A program made the position numbers and the translations under genes. Shown in pieces: positions 16,864-26,412 of a stretch of DNA of 64,000 nt. Numbering within the stretch: position 1 is the stretch's first letter; every line of letters begins with the position of its first letter. Under the pieces are notes generated by a model. It was not told the DNA's origin and did not search any database. It worked only from the letters and a program-made list of their open reading frames with translations. The stretch lies in NCBI GenBank assembly GCA_965657335.1, contig CBFHOH010000004.1, forward strand, positions 144,253 to 208,252, given 5' to 3'. The stretch is from UBA4582 sp965657335. Its GTDB lineage: Bacteria > Pseudomonadota > Gammaproteobacteria > Pseudomonadales > Azotimanducaceae.

Positions 16864-19791
16864 TCATTGCTCCAAATTAAAAAAGTAACACTCACTTTCA
16901 TCTGTAAACAAGTTGAGTGTGCTGATCAGATCAGGTGAATCCCAGCGTGCGGAAAGCACTTGGCCCTGACCTTTCGGGAAAAAGTGAACAGCGTCATCTG
17001 CGAGAAAACCGCGATCGCCTGTTGATGAGCAGGTCTCCAGTTGATGGGTGATGGCACCCTTTGATGTAATCGTTGCACTGTTGGTATCCAATTCAAATAG
17101 GAATAAGCCGGTGCGATCAAAGGGATAGAAAGTCGAAGCGGTAGCGAGCGGGTCTTCCTCGGTTCCGTAAACGTCAATTGGTAGCGCAAATCTGTCTATC
17201 CCCGTTTCAGGGTCCCTTAGATAGCTAAATGCGCGAGAATCATAGGACAGAACGGAATCAGTGCCCCTCAACCCTATCTCAATTTCGGAAGCGCTCACGG
17301 GCATTGCTGGGTCTGAGACGTCGAATAACTGTATCTTCATGCCTTGATAAAATGCGACGCCATTCTCAACTACGGCGGATTTGCCAATACCCAGCAGCAG
17401 ATCATCGGAAATTGGATGAAGATAAGATGAGAATCCAGGTATTTCTAATTCACCGAGGATTTCGAGATTTAAGAGGTCGATCACGTACACGGGGTCAGTT
17501 GTTAGAAAGGTAACAATATATGCCCTGTCGCCAATAATGCGGGTGGAGTAAATCATCTCACCTTCCTTGCCAATTGGCGCAGGATCTTCAGCATTTGGTA
17601 GTTGACCGACTTCGACCAAGTCATAATTTTCGCCTTGTTCGAGCAGTGTTATTTTGTGGCCTGAGTTAAAGGTTTCCGAGGTAATTACCGCGAGCCTGCC
17701 GTTGTGTTCTCCCATTCTATAAGCCGGGTTACCGGTGCTAAATCCGCCGTTCACTCGCCCGCTGCCGGTATAGACAGGGCCCAGATCTGTGAATGAGAAC
17801 TTGTGTATGTCGATGACCTCAACCCCTTCAAGAAAACCGATTATCTGGGAACTGTCGTACTGGTTGGATACAAGGTACATCGAGTCGATCGATACATACG
17901 TTGCAAATATCGTCTCAGCCATGCAGACGGAATTGATATCTGATGCATCTTGTAGATTGATCGCCGTAACCGTGACGAGGCTTGGACTTCTGAGACTTGA
18001 GCTTTCAGCATTGGGGACCAGACAGTCCTGCGCATTCACCAGGTTTTTAATTACGCCTGCTCCGTTAGTATATTTTGGCAACAAATCATTGATGTCTGCA
18101 TTGTTGATCGCTTCTTGATTGCTGTTCCTTTCCTCAGCATTGGCAGGATAGGGTATAAACGCATCAAGAGTCGGCGTTGATCGTGTGATGAGATAAAGCA
18201 GGTTTCCGATACGTCGAGAATCAATTAAGTATCCCTCAATGTTCAGTGTAGTGACTTCTGTGGCAAACTCCGGTTGCTCTACATTGTAGAGACTCAATTT
18301 TGTTGTGCCGTTGGTCCAGTACCATGGTACAACCTCGTCAGGTCGCCATTGATACTGATAATCGTTGGCTAGCATGGCCAGTCGCTTGTCAGACGCGTCG
18401 TCCTCTACCAAATACAAACCGCTAATGCGTGCGCTGTCATTTAATATGATCGTGTTGATGAGACTGGTCGATGGCGTATCGTTATCTGCGGCCAACACGG
18501 AAACCTGGTTTTCCCGGGCGGCGTAGAAATAACTTCCGTCGAACCTCGTTAAATCTGCCTCGTCGACTCCGGCAACCTGTATATTGATTTCGGAAAAATT
18601 TTCGGGAGAGGATACAGCAATTGCATCATCTACCGAGGATGCTTCAAGTCGACTTACGGCAGTTGTAGATTTCAGCCCGGCCCATTCAGAAAGTCCGTTC
18701 TTGATGTAGGATTCGAAAACTGCTGCTGAGCCCACAGGTACGAGCGAACGCTCACTGTAGGGTCGCGTATCTTCAGTATCCAGTATACCGTCGTTGTCAT
18801 CATCGGTATCCTCGCTGTTAACTGTGCCGTCCCTGTCTGTATCCAGAAATTTGTTCAGGTTCGCGATAACAGAAGTAATATTCTGATTTTGTGCGCTATC
18901 GTCTGCACAGTTCAGCTCTCCCAATAAAACTTCACAGGCGCTTAGTGAGGATGCGATGGCAAGTGATTGCAGTTCAGAATCGAGGCGAAAGAGGTTTAAC
19001 AACACTTGATCTGGATTCAATTCTTCCATTGCGCTGATCAGTTCATTGATCATCGTATTGTTAGATAACTCGCCGTTTATCGCGAAATCATTAGCGACCG
19101 ATTCGATAAACTGACGCATGTTTGTCGCTGCTGAATTATTGTTGGCAAGTGCTCGGGTCTGCGCTAACTGATCGAATACACTCGAAAGCGCAAGGAGATA
19201 AGCATTGCTATCCAGATCTGAATTTTCCTGCTGCCTGCTTATTACGAGAGAGCCGGCAAATCGTGAGGGCAAGTCCGCGGCGGGTAACAACGGCAAGAAC
19301 GCGACAAGCAGCTCTGATTCTGCTGTTGAAATAGCCGCTGTGATGTTCATACCTTCATTCATCAGAGCTTGAATTCGTGGGCGAGTGAGCGTAGTCAATA
19401 AGTTGGTATTGTGTGATTCATTGTCGCCATTGATTTCGACGATAGCTGAGAGCGTGATGTCGCTCTGGTATTCGCCAGTGACCTCACTGAAATACTGTCC
19501 CGTCGTTTCTATGATGACACGACCTTCACGGTCATCTATATCAAAGGTGAACTCACCAGCATCGCTCGAAATATTTGCTTGTGTCAGCGTTGAGGCAACC
19601 GACCCATCCGTATTGAGACGGCTTACGCTAACAGTTGAACCATTTTGCAGCGGTCCTTTACTTGCGTTACCAAAAACTGTGTTTGACGTTGGTTGTGCTG
19701 TGATAATGGCCCCCGTGCCACCTGTGCCACCCTCAGCGCATCCAAGGAGCGTTGTAGCTAATAGGCAAATTAAGAGGTGCTGAGTTTTCAT
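16864..19791 (-). CDS. Beta-propeller domain lipoprotein with calcium-binding repeats
   Basis: 975-residue exported protein. The lipobox TLLGC puts the lipidated Cys at residue 18, followed by a Gly/Thr linker (AEGGTGGTGA). An N-terminal domain of about 280 residues precedes an Asp-rich thrombospondin type 3-like stretch (DTDRDGTVNSEDTDDDNDGILDTED, in two parts) near residues 318-342. A C-terminal region then begins at NIQVAGVDEADLTRFDGSYFY, the hallmark of the PF09826 beta-propeller family. It is likely surface- or periplasm-facing and Ca-binding. It starts two bases after the DUF6502 gene ends, so both share a transcript controlled from the 20.65 kb promoter. Confidence 0.85.
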   Translation of the reverse strand: MKTQHLLICLLATTLLGCAEGGTGGTGAIITAQPTSNTVFGNASKGPLQNGSTVSVSRLNTDGSVASTLTQANISSDAGEFTFDIDDREGRVIIETTGQYFSEVTGEYQSDITLSAIVEINGDNESHNTNLLTTLTRPRIQALMNEGMNITAAISTAESELLVAFLPLLPAADLPSRFAGSLVISRQQENSDLDSNAYLLALSSVFDQLAQTRALANNNSAATNMRQFIESVANDFAINGELSNNTMINELISAMEELNPDQVLLNLFRLDSELQSLAIASSLSACEVLLGELNCADDSAQNQNITSVIANLNKFLDTDRDGTVNSEDTDDDNDGILDTEDTRPYSERSLVPVGSAAVFESYIKNGLSEWAGLKSTTAVSRLEASSVDDAIAVSSPENFSEINIQVAGVDEADLTRFDGSYFYAARENQVSVLAADNDTPSTSLINTIILNDSARISGLYLVEDDASDKRLAMLANDYQYQWRPDEVVPWYWTNGTTKLSLYNVEQPEFATEVTTLNIEGYLIDSRRIGNLLYLITRSTPTLDAFIPYPANAEERNSNQEAINNADINDLLPKYTNGAGVIKNLVNAQDCLVPNAESSSLRSPSLVTVTAINLQDASDINSVCMAETIFATYVSIDSMYLVSNQYDSSQIIGFLEGVEVIDIHKFSFTDLGPVYTGSGRVNGGFSTGNPAYRMGEHNGRLAVITSETFNSGHKITLLEQGENYDLVEVGQLPNAEDPAPIGKEGEMIYSTRIIGDRAYIVTFLTTDPVYVIDLLNLEILGELEIPGFSSYLHPISDDLLLGIGKSAVVENGVAFYQGMKIQLFDVSDPAMPVSASEIEIGLRGTDSVLSYDSRAFSYLRDPETGIDRFALPIDVYGTEEDPLATASTFYPFDRTGLFLFELDTNSATITSKGAITHQLETCSSTGDRGFLADDAVHFFPKGQGQVLSARWDSPDLISTLNLFTDESECYFFNLEQ

Positions 19792-19793
19792 AT

Positions 19794-20648
19794 CTATTTC
19801 TCGCTTGTCATATCTTCTTCAATGTAATAGATGCCGATGCCTAGACGCATTCGACCATCTTGATAAGGCGCTTGACTTTCATCGCTTGCATCGCGGTCAC
19901 GTTGCGCTAACCAACGATCCATATTAGCAAGCAATGCTTTGGCGTCTTTGCGACTGAGTTGCTTAAAAGCGTCCACCGCCGACCGAGGCAGGTTGTCGTA
20001 AGCTGTGGTGAGTTGTAGATGTGTGGTGCCTGACGTTGCAACTAGGTTGTGTTCAATTGTTCCTAGCAAATCAGCAACACTGTTGCCGAGGATCTCGATT
20101 TTTGCATCCTGACTTTTATTGGGTACGTAGGCGCCCTGGGTACTCAGTCGTACATACCCGGTTTTTGGGATCGTGACCGCACCCACCCTGACGAGTTCAT
20201 CCAGCGCGGCTCGCACGGGTATGTCGCCACTGTATTTTTTGACTAACTCGGCAAAACTGCCGGTTTCCGCTTCAAGCGGAAGCGTACGGGGCTTGCCGTC
20301 GTTATCTAGATAAATATTGTCTCTATTCCAGCCACTGATAATTCGAGTGCGCCGATTATAGGGCTCAGGAGACAATGGCTGAGACAGGGGATCAGGAGTC
20401 TCCTGAATTTGTGTGGCCAGTTGTTGCTCGCGTATACGACTGACTTCCTTGCGGGTAATACCTGTCATCATCGCGATGCGCGATACTGATTGCTTGCGGG
20501 ACTCAGGTTGATAATCGAGGTCCGCAGTTAGTACAAAACTTTGTTTTGCCAGTTCTGTGAACTCGCCATAGGAGACACCATTTTGCAGCAATACGCGCAC
20601 TAGCGGCCGGAGCAGCTTAAGAATTGCGAGAGAAAGTGTTTTGTTCAT
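19794..20648 (-). CDS. DUF6502 family protein, putative HTH transcriptional regulator
   Basis: 284 residues from ATG 20648 (MNKTLSLAILKLLRPLVRVLLQNG); an upstream in-frame ATG at 20684 would place operator DNA inside the coding region. Residues 52-74 (KQSVSRIAMMTGITRKEVSRIRE) form a clear helix-turn-helix. The middle part (WNRDNIYLDNDGKPRTLPLE, FAELVKKYSGDIPVRAALDELVRVGAV) fits DUF6502, whose function I do not know to be established. Two perfect palindromes flank and overlap its start, suggesting autoregulation. It heads the operon with the beta-propeller lipoprotein. Confidence 0.8.
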   Translation of the reverse strand: MNKTLSLAILKLLRPLVRVLLQNGVSYGEFTELAKQSFVLTADLDYQPESRKQSVSRIAMMTGITRKEVSRIREQQLATQIQETPDPLSQPLSPEPYNRRTRIISGWNRDNIYLDNDGKPRTLPLEAETGSFAELVKKYSGDIPVRAALDELVRVGAVTIPKTGYVRLSTQGAYVPNKSQDAKIEILGNSVADLLGTIEHNLVATSGTTHLQLTTAYDNLPRSAVDAFKQLSRKDAKALLANMDRWLAQRDRDASDESQAPYQDGRMRLGIGIYYIEEDMTSEK

Positions 20649-20672
20649 ATTTGGGAAATATATCCCAAATAT
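20647..20672 (-). promoter_or_regulatory. Palindromic operator 1 at the DUF6502 start
   Basis: Perfect inverted repeat: arms ATATTTGGGA (20647-20656) and TCCCAAATAT (20663-20672) with a 6-base spacer. It overlaps the start codon of the DUF6502 gene. Same arm core and spacer as operator 2, centred 38 bp away. Confidence 0.75.
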
Positions 20673-20684
20673 GATATTTGTCAA

Positions 20685-20710
20685 TTATTTGGGACAAAAT
20701 TCCCAAATAA
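20685..20710 (-). promoter_or_regulatory. Palindromic operator 2 upstream of DUF6502
   Basis: Perfect inverted repeat: arms TTATTTGGGA (20685-20694) and TCCCAAATAA (20701-20710) with a 6-base spacer. Together with operator 1 it gives the consensus TATTTGGGA-N6-TCCCAAATA. It sits where the promoter of the DUF6502 operon should be. Confidence 0.75.
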
Positions 20711-20833
20711 AATTTTGTCAAATTGGCTACTTTTTGGTGAGCAAAACGGGGTGAATGCGGTACCGCACTGCGAGCAGAGCTTTATCTCATTGATTTTGTT
20801 GAGATTTCTAAGTTGGTATCAATCTTGCTCGTC

Positions 20834-20889
20834 AGTACTTGTAGGGTGGTACTTGTAGGATAATGCTTGTAGGGCAGTACTCGTAGGAC
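20834..20889 (+). repeat. Four 14-bp imperfect tandem repeats
   Basis: Units begin at 20834, 20848, 20862 and 20876: AGTACTTGTAGGGT, GGTACTTGTAGGAT, AATGCTTGTAGGGC and AGTACTCGTAGGAC. The core is nTnCTYGTAGGn. The array ends 27 bases before the ATG of the DUF4389 gene, directly upstream of its ribosome-binding site, so it may be a protein-binding site in the promoter or leader, or a slippage-derived repeat. Confidence 0.8.
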
Positions 20890-20916
20890 AAAGTAAATAA
20901 GTTTCAAGGAGAAAAA

Positions 20917-21306
20917 ATGAAAGAGGAAACAAGAGAAAATTTGGTGAGAAGTGAGATCTGGATTCGAGCTTTTTACATGGTTTTGTTTGCTATCGCTTAT
21001 AGCCTTGCGGAAGCGATTATTGTGTTGCTGGCAATTTTTCAGTTTGTTGCCCTGTTGGTGACCGGAAAAGTGAATGAACCGTTACTTCGATTTGGTAAAA
21101 ATCTTAGTGTTTTTATGTTCGATATACTGGAGTTTCAAACATTTAATTCCGAATTTAGACCTTTCCCTTTTTCACCATGGCCAGATGAAGAGCATGGCGG
21201 TGAGTGGTCAGAGGCACGTGACCTACAACCCGATACTGTGCCCGAGGCAGTTGATGACATCGCGGACAAACCTCATGACGGAGAAGCTAAATCGAAGGAC
21301 CAGTAA
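20917..21306 (+). CDS. DUF4389 domain-containing membrane protein
   Basis: 129 residues. The N-terminal part RSEIWIRAFYMVLFAIAYSLAEAIIVLLAIFQFVALLVTGKVNEPLLRFGKNLS has two hydrophobic segments and the FGKNLS motif of DUF4389 proteins, inner-membrane proteins of unknown function. The C-terminus is acidic and disordered (EEHGGEWSEARDLQPDTV). A strong AAGGAG ribosome-binding site (20907-20912) precedes the ATG. It is divergent from the DUF6502 operon, with the two palindromes and the tandem repeat array between them. Confidence 0.85.
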   Translation: MKEETRENLVRSEIWIRAFYMVLFAIAYSLAEAIIVLLAIFQFVALLVTGKVNEPLLRFGKNLSVFMFDILEFQTFNSEFRPFPFSPWPDEEHGGEWSEARDLQPDTVPEAVDDIADKPHDGEAKSKDQ

Positions 21307-21313
21307 CCTAGCG

Positions 21314-23752
21314 CTAGATGGGAGAGCCGGGTGGTAGGTTTGCGACGGTTTGCCTTCTCGTAAACTGGCCATTTTTTAGTGTTTGATCAATCAAATGAGC
21401 AAGGTACTGTCTTGAAGCAGTTTTGCTTTTTGCCAGCGGCCCCGCCAATCCCTTGATAGCCTGCAAAGCAATGGCGTTAACCTCAGGTGCATGGGTCGGT
21501 GCAGTTGCAATGATTAGTAAGTTTTCTACCACCAGCAGATTGATTCTTTTTTGTATTTCCGCTTCAAGTCCATTGCGTTGTTTTGAAAATACCGTTGCGG
21601 ACAATAAGCTTTGAATGACATTTTCCACGCCAGCGATATTTTTGTTGATGGCGTGCTGTTGCTCGAGGCGGGCCAACCGTTGAGGGTTAAACAATAATTT
21701 CAGGGTTTCTTCCGCAACCGCCTCGGCGGCTGTTACCGGATCAAATACCGGGGCCGTAAGCCCAGGTGCATTCTCTCTGTCCAGTCTGTAGCCCAGAGGT
21801 TTGGGAGCGATTAACTTCACGAGACTGGCGGGCGGAGTGAGCGTTGAAGGATCCAGCGTAAGCAGCATCACTGTCAGCGCACTGTTTTGTTGATCGGAAC
21901 TTACAGGCGAAATTCCCGCGTACTGTGTTACTCCTTTGAGCGTGTAATCGTAGTTAACACCACCAATCAGTTTTACGACCGCTTCTGCTTGATATCGGTG
22001 TAGGTAATAAATCGGAACTAGGATGTCCGCCAGTTCTGAGAACGGTGCGCCAACGGGAAGGGAGTCCTGTCCCATTCTATTCAAGGCCACTTTTCGTATT
22101 CGGAGCGTTTTTTCAAGCTCAGTAATAATATTTTCACCGGAATCCCAAAGGTGTGCGTTTGGGTGAGCGCCACCGGTGGCGCGGGCGTCTCTGTCTGAAA
22201 TAAACGATAAGCCTCGATCTTTGCCATCGGCGATGTGCCGCGCAAGAAAGCTTTGTTCAGAATCTGAGGGAACAATTTTGTAGCCATAGGTAATTGCATG
22301 TTTATCCCAGGTGCCAATGCCGGTTGCGTAGGCGTTGGACAAATCAATGCTGTGACTGTTTTCCTCACCTTGATCTAGTGCCAACAAAGGATGCGGATAA
22401 TCCATAACTGATGCTCGGTTAGTCGTGCTTGCTGCATAATTGTGTGCGAGTCCGAGCGTGTGGCCGATCTCGTGCGCTGCGAGCTGCCTGATTCTTGCCA
22501 GTGCCATCGCTTTGATTTCTGAGGTTGCCTCTGCATTCGAGAGCGTAGATTTAAACGGTGACAATAATCCCTGGGCAATTAATAGATCTTGTCTGATTCG
22601 TAGCGAACCGAGTGTGATTTTTCCTTTGAGAATTTCTCCATTTCGCGGGTCGACAATGGAAGCGCCGTAAGACCAGCCTCGGGTGCTTCTGTGGACCCAT
22701 TGGACAATGTTATAACGAACATCCATAGGGTCAGCGTGTTTCGGTAGCAGCTTGACCTCGAAGCCTTGATCAAACCCGGCAGCCTCAAACGCCTGATTCC
22801 ACCAACTTGCGCCCTCCATCAGAGCTGAGCGCACTGGCTCAGGCACGCCCGGGTCAAAATAGTAAGTCAGTTTTTCTCCGCTTTTTAATCTGTGTCGTCG
22901 AATAATGCGTTGCGTCATATCCTCGTCAATGGGGGCTGAATAATCATCGTAAATGAATGCTCCATAACCACTTGAGGGATGGAAGGCGCGTGGCGTAAAA
23001 CCGGGCTTCGGTAACCGGATAAGTGAGTGGTGAATATGTACAGTTACCGCGTGTGCATCGGGTGAAACTGTGTTCAACTCGCGCCCGACGTCTTTCCCTG
23101 TGAGGGTGATCAGCCCCTCAAGCTCAATGTTATCGGGGAATCCTTTAATCATTGGATGATATGGCGCAGACCTTGATGCATCAACTTTGAAGCTGCCCTG
23201 ATTTCGTTGCTTGAGTTTCTCGCTGACGTGGTAAATATCGGAAAGCAGAAAGTCGGTGTAGTCGATCAGATATCTATTTTCATCGCTAGCGACGACTTTG
23301 AAACCCCATATGACCGATTTAGCGAAAGCTTCAGTCACCGCCTGTTTTTCGGCTGGGTTTTGGGCTAGGGCACGATACCGGGTGTTGTGCGCCACTAATA
23401 GCGCTTTCTCGCCGAAGCGTTCGAAGCTGACGAGCCTCGTTTCACCAAGTTGCCCGCGGTCAAGGCCAATATCGTTTGATCCGATACCTCGCGCTAAGCT
23501 GGTTTGAAAAATAAAGCGGTTGTCCTCCTGACTTCTTGTGCCATCCGCATTGCTGGGGCGAACCGGGAGCTCCAGATAAACGCTGCCGGTAATGCCGTTG
23601 GTTAAAATGTTACGGAAACCCGCTTTTTGCGTCAGTTTCTCCGTGAATTCAGCGAAGTCCCTGATTTCTGCAAGTAAGTTGCCGGAATGCCCGATTAAGA
23701 AAAAAAGAAGCAAACAGCGAAACGAAAAAAGCTTAACCAACGTAGAATACAT
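21314..23752 (-). CDS. Exported zinc-dependent metalloprotease (DUF5117/DUF4953 type)
   Basis: 812 residues with a signal peptide (LFSFRCLLLFFLIGHSGNLLA). The metzincin site HEIGHTLGLAHN gives zinc ligands H427, H431 and H437 with catalytic E428, and MDYPHP shortly after is the Met-turn. The layout (N-terminal DUF5117-like part, central protease, C-terminal helical tail) matches large periplasmic or outer-surface proteases common in marine proteobacteria. Physiological substrate unknown. Convergent with the DUF4389 gene, with only 7 bases between the stops. Confidence 0.9.
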   Translation of the reverse strand: MYSTLVKLFSFRCLLLFFLIGHSGNLLAEIRDFAEFTEKLTQKAGFRNILTNGITGSVYLELPVRPSNADGTRSQEDNRFIFQTSLARGIGSNDIGLDRGQLGETRLVSFERFGEKALLVAHNTRYRALAQNPAEKQAVTEAFAKSVIWGFKVVASDENRYLIDYTDFLLSDIYHVSEKLKQRNQGSFKVDASRSAPYHPMIKGFPDNIELEGLITLTGKDVGRELNTVSPDAHAVTVHIHHSLIRLPKPGFTPRAFHPSSGYGAFIYDDYSAPIDEDMTQRIIRRHRLKSGEKLTYYFDPGVPEPVRSALMEGASWWNQAFEAAGFDQGFEVKLLPKHADPMDVRYNIVQWVHRSTRGWSYGASIVDPRNGEILKGKITLGSLRIRQDLLIAQGLLSPFKSTLSNAEATSEIKAMALARIRQLAAHEIGHTLGLAHNYAASTTNRASVMDYPHPLLALDQGEENSHSIDLSNAYATGIGTWDKHAITYGYKIVPSDSEQSFLARHIADGKDRGLSFISDRDARATGGAHPNAHLWDSGENIITELEKTLRIRKVALNRMGQDSLPVGAPFSELADILVPIYYLHRYQAEAVVKLIGGVNYDYTLKGVTQYAGISPVSSDQQNSALTVMLLTLDPSTLTPPASLVKLIAPKPLGYRLDRENAPGLTAPVFDPVTAAEAVAEETLKLLFNPQRLARLEQQHAINKNIAGVENVIQSLLSATVFSKQRNGLEAEIQKRINLLVVENLLIIATAPTHAPEVNAIALQAIKGLAGPLAKSKTASRQYLAHLIDQTLKNGQFTRRQTVANLPPGSPI

Positions 23753-23866
23753 AGATCTAACTCAAGTAGGGTTTAATCAAATGTTATACTTTCTTACCTT
23801 TTGACTACAATGACATAGCGCGCCCAACAAATTTAGTTTTAATCCGATAATGCCAGAGAGAGAACT

Positions 23867-25663
23867 TTGTCCAACTACGCAGCCCCACTAAAAGAAATCA
23901 ATTTTGTATTAAACGAAGTTGCCGATATTAATCGCGTTTACAATCAGGCGCGTTTTGCCGAAAGTAACGCCGATCTCATTGCTTCGATCTTGGAAGAAGG
24001 GGCAAAGTTCGCGAGTGGTGTGCTTGATCCGCTCAACACCGTAGGCGATTTAATTGGCTCGACGATTGTCGATAAGCACGTGCGTGAAACGAGCGGATTT
24101 TCTGAGGCCTATCAAAAGTTCATTGAGGGCGGCTGGACAGCGCTTCCATGTAATCCCGAGTACGGTGGCATGGGGTTACCTGAGAGTATCGGCATCGCTG
24201 CGATGGAAATGTGGTCCGCGGCTAACCTGAGTTTTGCTCTGTGCCCAATGTTAGGTCAAGGCGCGATCGAAGCCTTACAGTCCCACGCCAGTGACCAACT
24301 GCGCGATACGTATCTCGCAAAGATGGTTAGCGGCGAGTGGACTGGCACGATGAACCTAACCGAATCTCAAGCGGGCTCGGACCTGGCATCCATTAGAACT
24401 AAAGCTGTTCCGGCTGACGATCACTATCTCATCAGTGGTACAAAGATATTTATCACTTGGGGTGATCATCAGATGACTGAAAATATAATTCATCTGGTTT
24501 TGGCGCGAGTCGAAGGGGCGCCAGAGGGTGTTCGGGGCATATCTCTCTTCGTTGTACCTAAATTTCTGGTTGAAGAATCTGGTGAGCCGGGTGCGCATAA
24601 TGACGTTTACGCACTCTCCGTGGAGCATAAAATTGGTATTCACGGTAGTCCGACCTGTGTCATGAGCTATGGTGAAAACAGCGCTGGTGCTGTAGGTTTT
24701 CTCGTCGGTGAGGAAAACATGGGTTTGTCTTACATGTTCACGATGATGAATCACGCCAGGCTTAACGTTGGTGTTGAGGGAGTGGCGTTGTCGGATAGAG
24801 CCTATCAACAGGCGGTTAGTTATGCGAGCGATCGCGTGCAGGGGAAACCGCCCGTTTCCGATCAGAACACAGAGGTTTCGAAGAACTCACCGATTATTGA
24901 TCACCCAGACGTAAAAAGAATGCTGATGTTAATGCGCTCGCTCACGGAAGGTTCCCGAGCGCTTTGTTATCTTACCGCGGTGAATTTTGATTTAGGGCAT
25001 GGAGGAAGTGATGCAGGCGCTGAGGCGGCGCTGGCGAGAGCAGAGTTGCTAACCCCGATCGCAAAAGCGTGGTCAACCGAAGTGTCGCAGGAGGTCACGT
25101 CGCTCGGAGTTCAAGTTCATGGCGGCATGGGTTACATAGAAGAGACGGGTGCGGCTCAGTTGATGCGTGACGCGAGAATCACCACAATCTACGAAGGCAC
25201 GACAGGCATTCAGGCGAATGATTTTATTGGCCGCAAGGTGCTTCGCGACGGAGCTCGCGAACTGGCAAGACTGCTCGTAGATGTCCGCTCAACCTTAGTT
25301 AGTGCAAAAGAACATGATGCGTTAGTAAACGTTGTTACTGCACTGGAGTCCTCAATTGTTGAGCTGGAACAGGTCACCGAATGGCTTATCAGGCAAGGAA
25401 AAGAAGACCCGGTATTGACGAGTACCGCAGCGTTTAATTATTTGATGGGCGCAGGCACGTGTATCGCGGGTTGGTTGTTGGCGAAGTCGGCCGTTATTTC
25501 GTTGGAAAAAATAAACAATGATCCAGATTTTTATAGATCCAAAATTATCACCTGCCGCTTTTTTGCATCACACGTGTTACCGAGAAGTGCCAGCTATTTC
25601 ACCGCTGTCAGATCTAGTGGTGAAGCGGACCTGATGCTACCGACAAGTGCTTTTTCAAAATAA
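23867..25663 (+). CDS. Acyl-CoA dehydrogenase, DmdC-like long form
   Basis: 598-residue FAD enzyme. The N-terminus YAAPLKEINFVLNEVADI and the C-terminal extension of about 130 residues are typical of the long acyl-CoA dehydrogenases that include 3-methylmercaptopropionyl-CoA dehydrogenase (DmdC) and fatty-acyl enzymes. The flavin/substrate motif is MNLTESQAGSDLASIRTKA. The region QVHGGMGYIEETGAAQLMRDARITTIYEGTTGIQANDFIGRK contains the expected catalytic Glu. It starts at TTG 23867 after a purine-rich AGAGAGAGAA. DMSP catabolism is possible but not shown by neighbours. Confidence 0.88.
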   Translation: MSNYAAPLKEINFVLNEVADINRVYNQARFAESNADLIASILEEGAKFASGVLDPLNTVGDLIGSTIVDKHVRETSGFSEAYQKFIEGGWTALPCNPEYGGMGLPESIGIAAMEMWSAANLSFALCPMLGQGAIEALQSHASDQLRDTYLAKMVSGEWTGTMNLTESQAGSDLASIRTKAVPADDHYLISGTKIFITWGDHQMTENIIHLVLARVEGAPEGVRGISLFVVPKFLVEESGEPGAHNDVYALSVEHKIGIHGSPTCVMSYGENSAGAVGFLVGEENMGLSYMFTMMNHARLNVGVEGVALSDRAYQQAVSYASDRVQGKPPVSDQNTEVSKNSPIIDHPDVKRMLMLMRSLTEGSRALCYLTAVNFDLGHGGSDAGAEAALARAELLTPIAKAWSTEVSQEVTSLGVQVHGGMGYIEETGAAQLMRDARITTIYEGTTGIQANDFIGRKVLRDGARELARLLVDVRSTLVSAKEHDALVNVVTALESSIVELEQVTEWLIRQGKEDPVLTSTAAFNYLMGAGTCIAGWLLAKSAVISLEKINNDPDFYRSKIITCRFFASHVLPRSASYFTAVRSSGEADLMLPTSAFSK

Positions 25664-25687
25664 CACTGTGCAGCTGACTCACTTTGA

Positions 25688-26110
25688 TCAAGAGGCAGGG
25701 CGCTGTGCTGTGAGAACCGCTTGAGCATCGACCATTTTTTGTAAAATGATTTTTGCCTGCGCTTCCGTCAGCCCATACTGGGCGCTGTTACGAAGAGTTT
25801 CTATACTATTAACAATGCCCTGATTGTATTTTGTCATGCATTTTAGCCAACGATTCTGTCTTCGTTTGTACCTATTCAGCGTGTTGGAATCGAGATCGTA
25901 CGATCGTTGAACCTCGAATCCACTAATGTTCTCATCGCGATCACTACCGCCTTTTGCAAGCGCGGGTTGTTGACCACACTCATTTGCGGGTACTTCCCAA
26001 GCAAGCGCGGCGGTAACTTTTGGGTGCATCTCGGCGCCATTAGCTGTTGGCAGATGTGTCGTCAATAAGATGAGCAATAAAGTGACGAGTAAAACTGCGT
26101 AGTGCTTCAT
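25688..26110 (-). CDS. Small exported protein of unknown function
   Basis: 140 residues, not recognised. A clear signal peptide (YAVLLVTLLLILLTTHLPTANGA, cleavage after NGA) leads to a mature protein with two cysteines (NECGQQP and KCMTKY) that could form a disulfide. It has a basic stretch (LNRYKRRQNRWLKCMTKYN) and a helical C-terminus (LTEAQAKIILQKMVDAQAVL). The pattern resembles small periplasmic proteins, but no function can be given. It ends 24 bases from the convergent acyl-CoA dehydrogenase. Confidence 0.7.
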   Translation of the reverse strand: MKHYAVLLVTLLLILLTTHLPTANGAEMHPKVTAALAWEVPANECGQQPALAKGGSDRDENISGFEVQRSYDLDSNTLNRYKRRQNRWLKCMTKYNQGIVNSIETLRNSAQYGLTEAQAKIILQKMVDAQAVLTAQRPAS

Positions 26111-26412
26111 GTTTGGATTCTCCCGAATTTAAACTTACTTAGGTCGATAACACATGGAAAGGTTACGGTTCCTGATATAATTGTCCAGCGCTAGCAATAC
26201 GAATAAAGAGACTTTGGGCAAGAACGAAAATTATCAATTTTGGGTCTTCCTGTCTATGTTCGTAATGTTTACGTTTGAGTGAAAATAATCCGTCGATTAA
26301 TTCTTTAATGGAAGGTTTATGTCAGTACTGAGAGCGCGAGTTTCCAGTGTATTAAAGACGAGCTGTTCGAAAGAGATAGGCTAAAGCTAAGTTTTATCCG
26401 TTTGAGCGAAGC
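26111..26412. other. Divergent intergenic region, 302 bp
   Basis: Lies between the small exported protein gene (minus) and the ABC ATPase gene (plus). It presumably holds both promoters. I see no hairpin, repeat or recognisable operator and no convincing short ORF. Confidence 0.5.
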
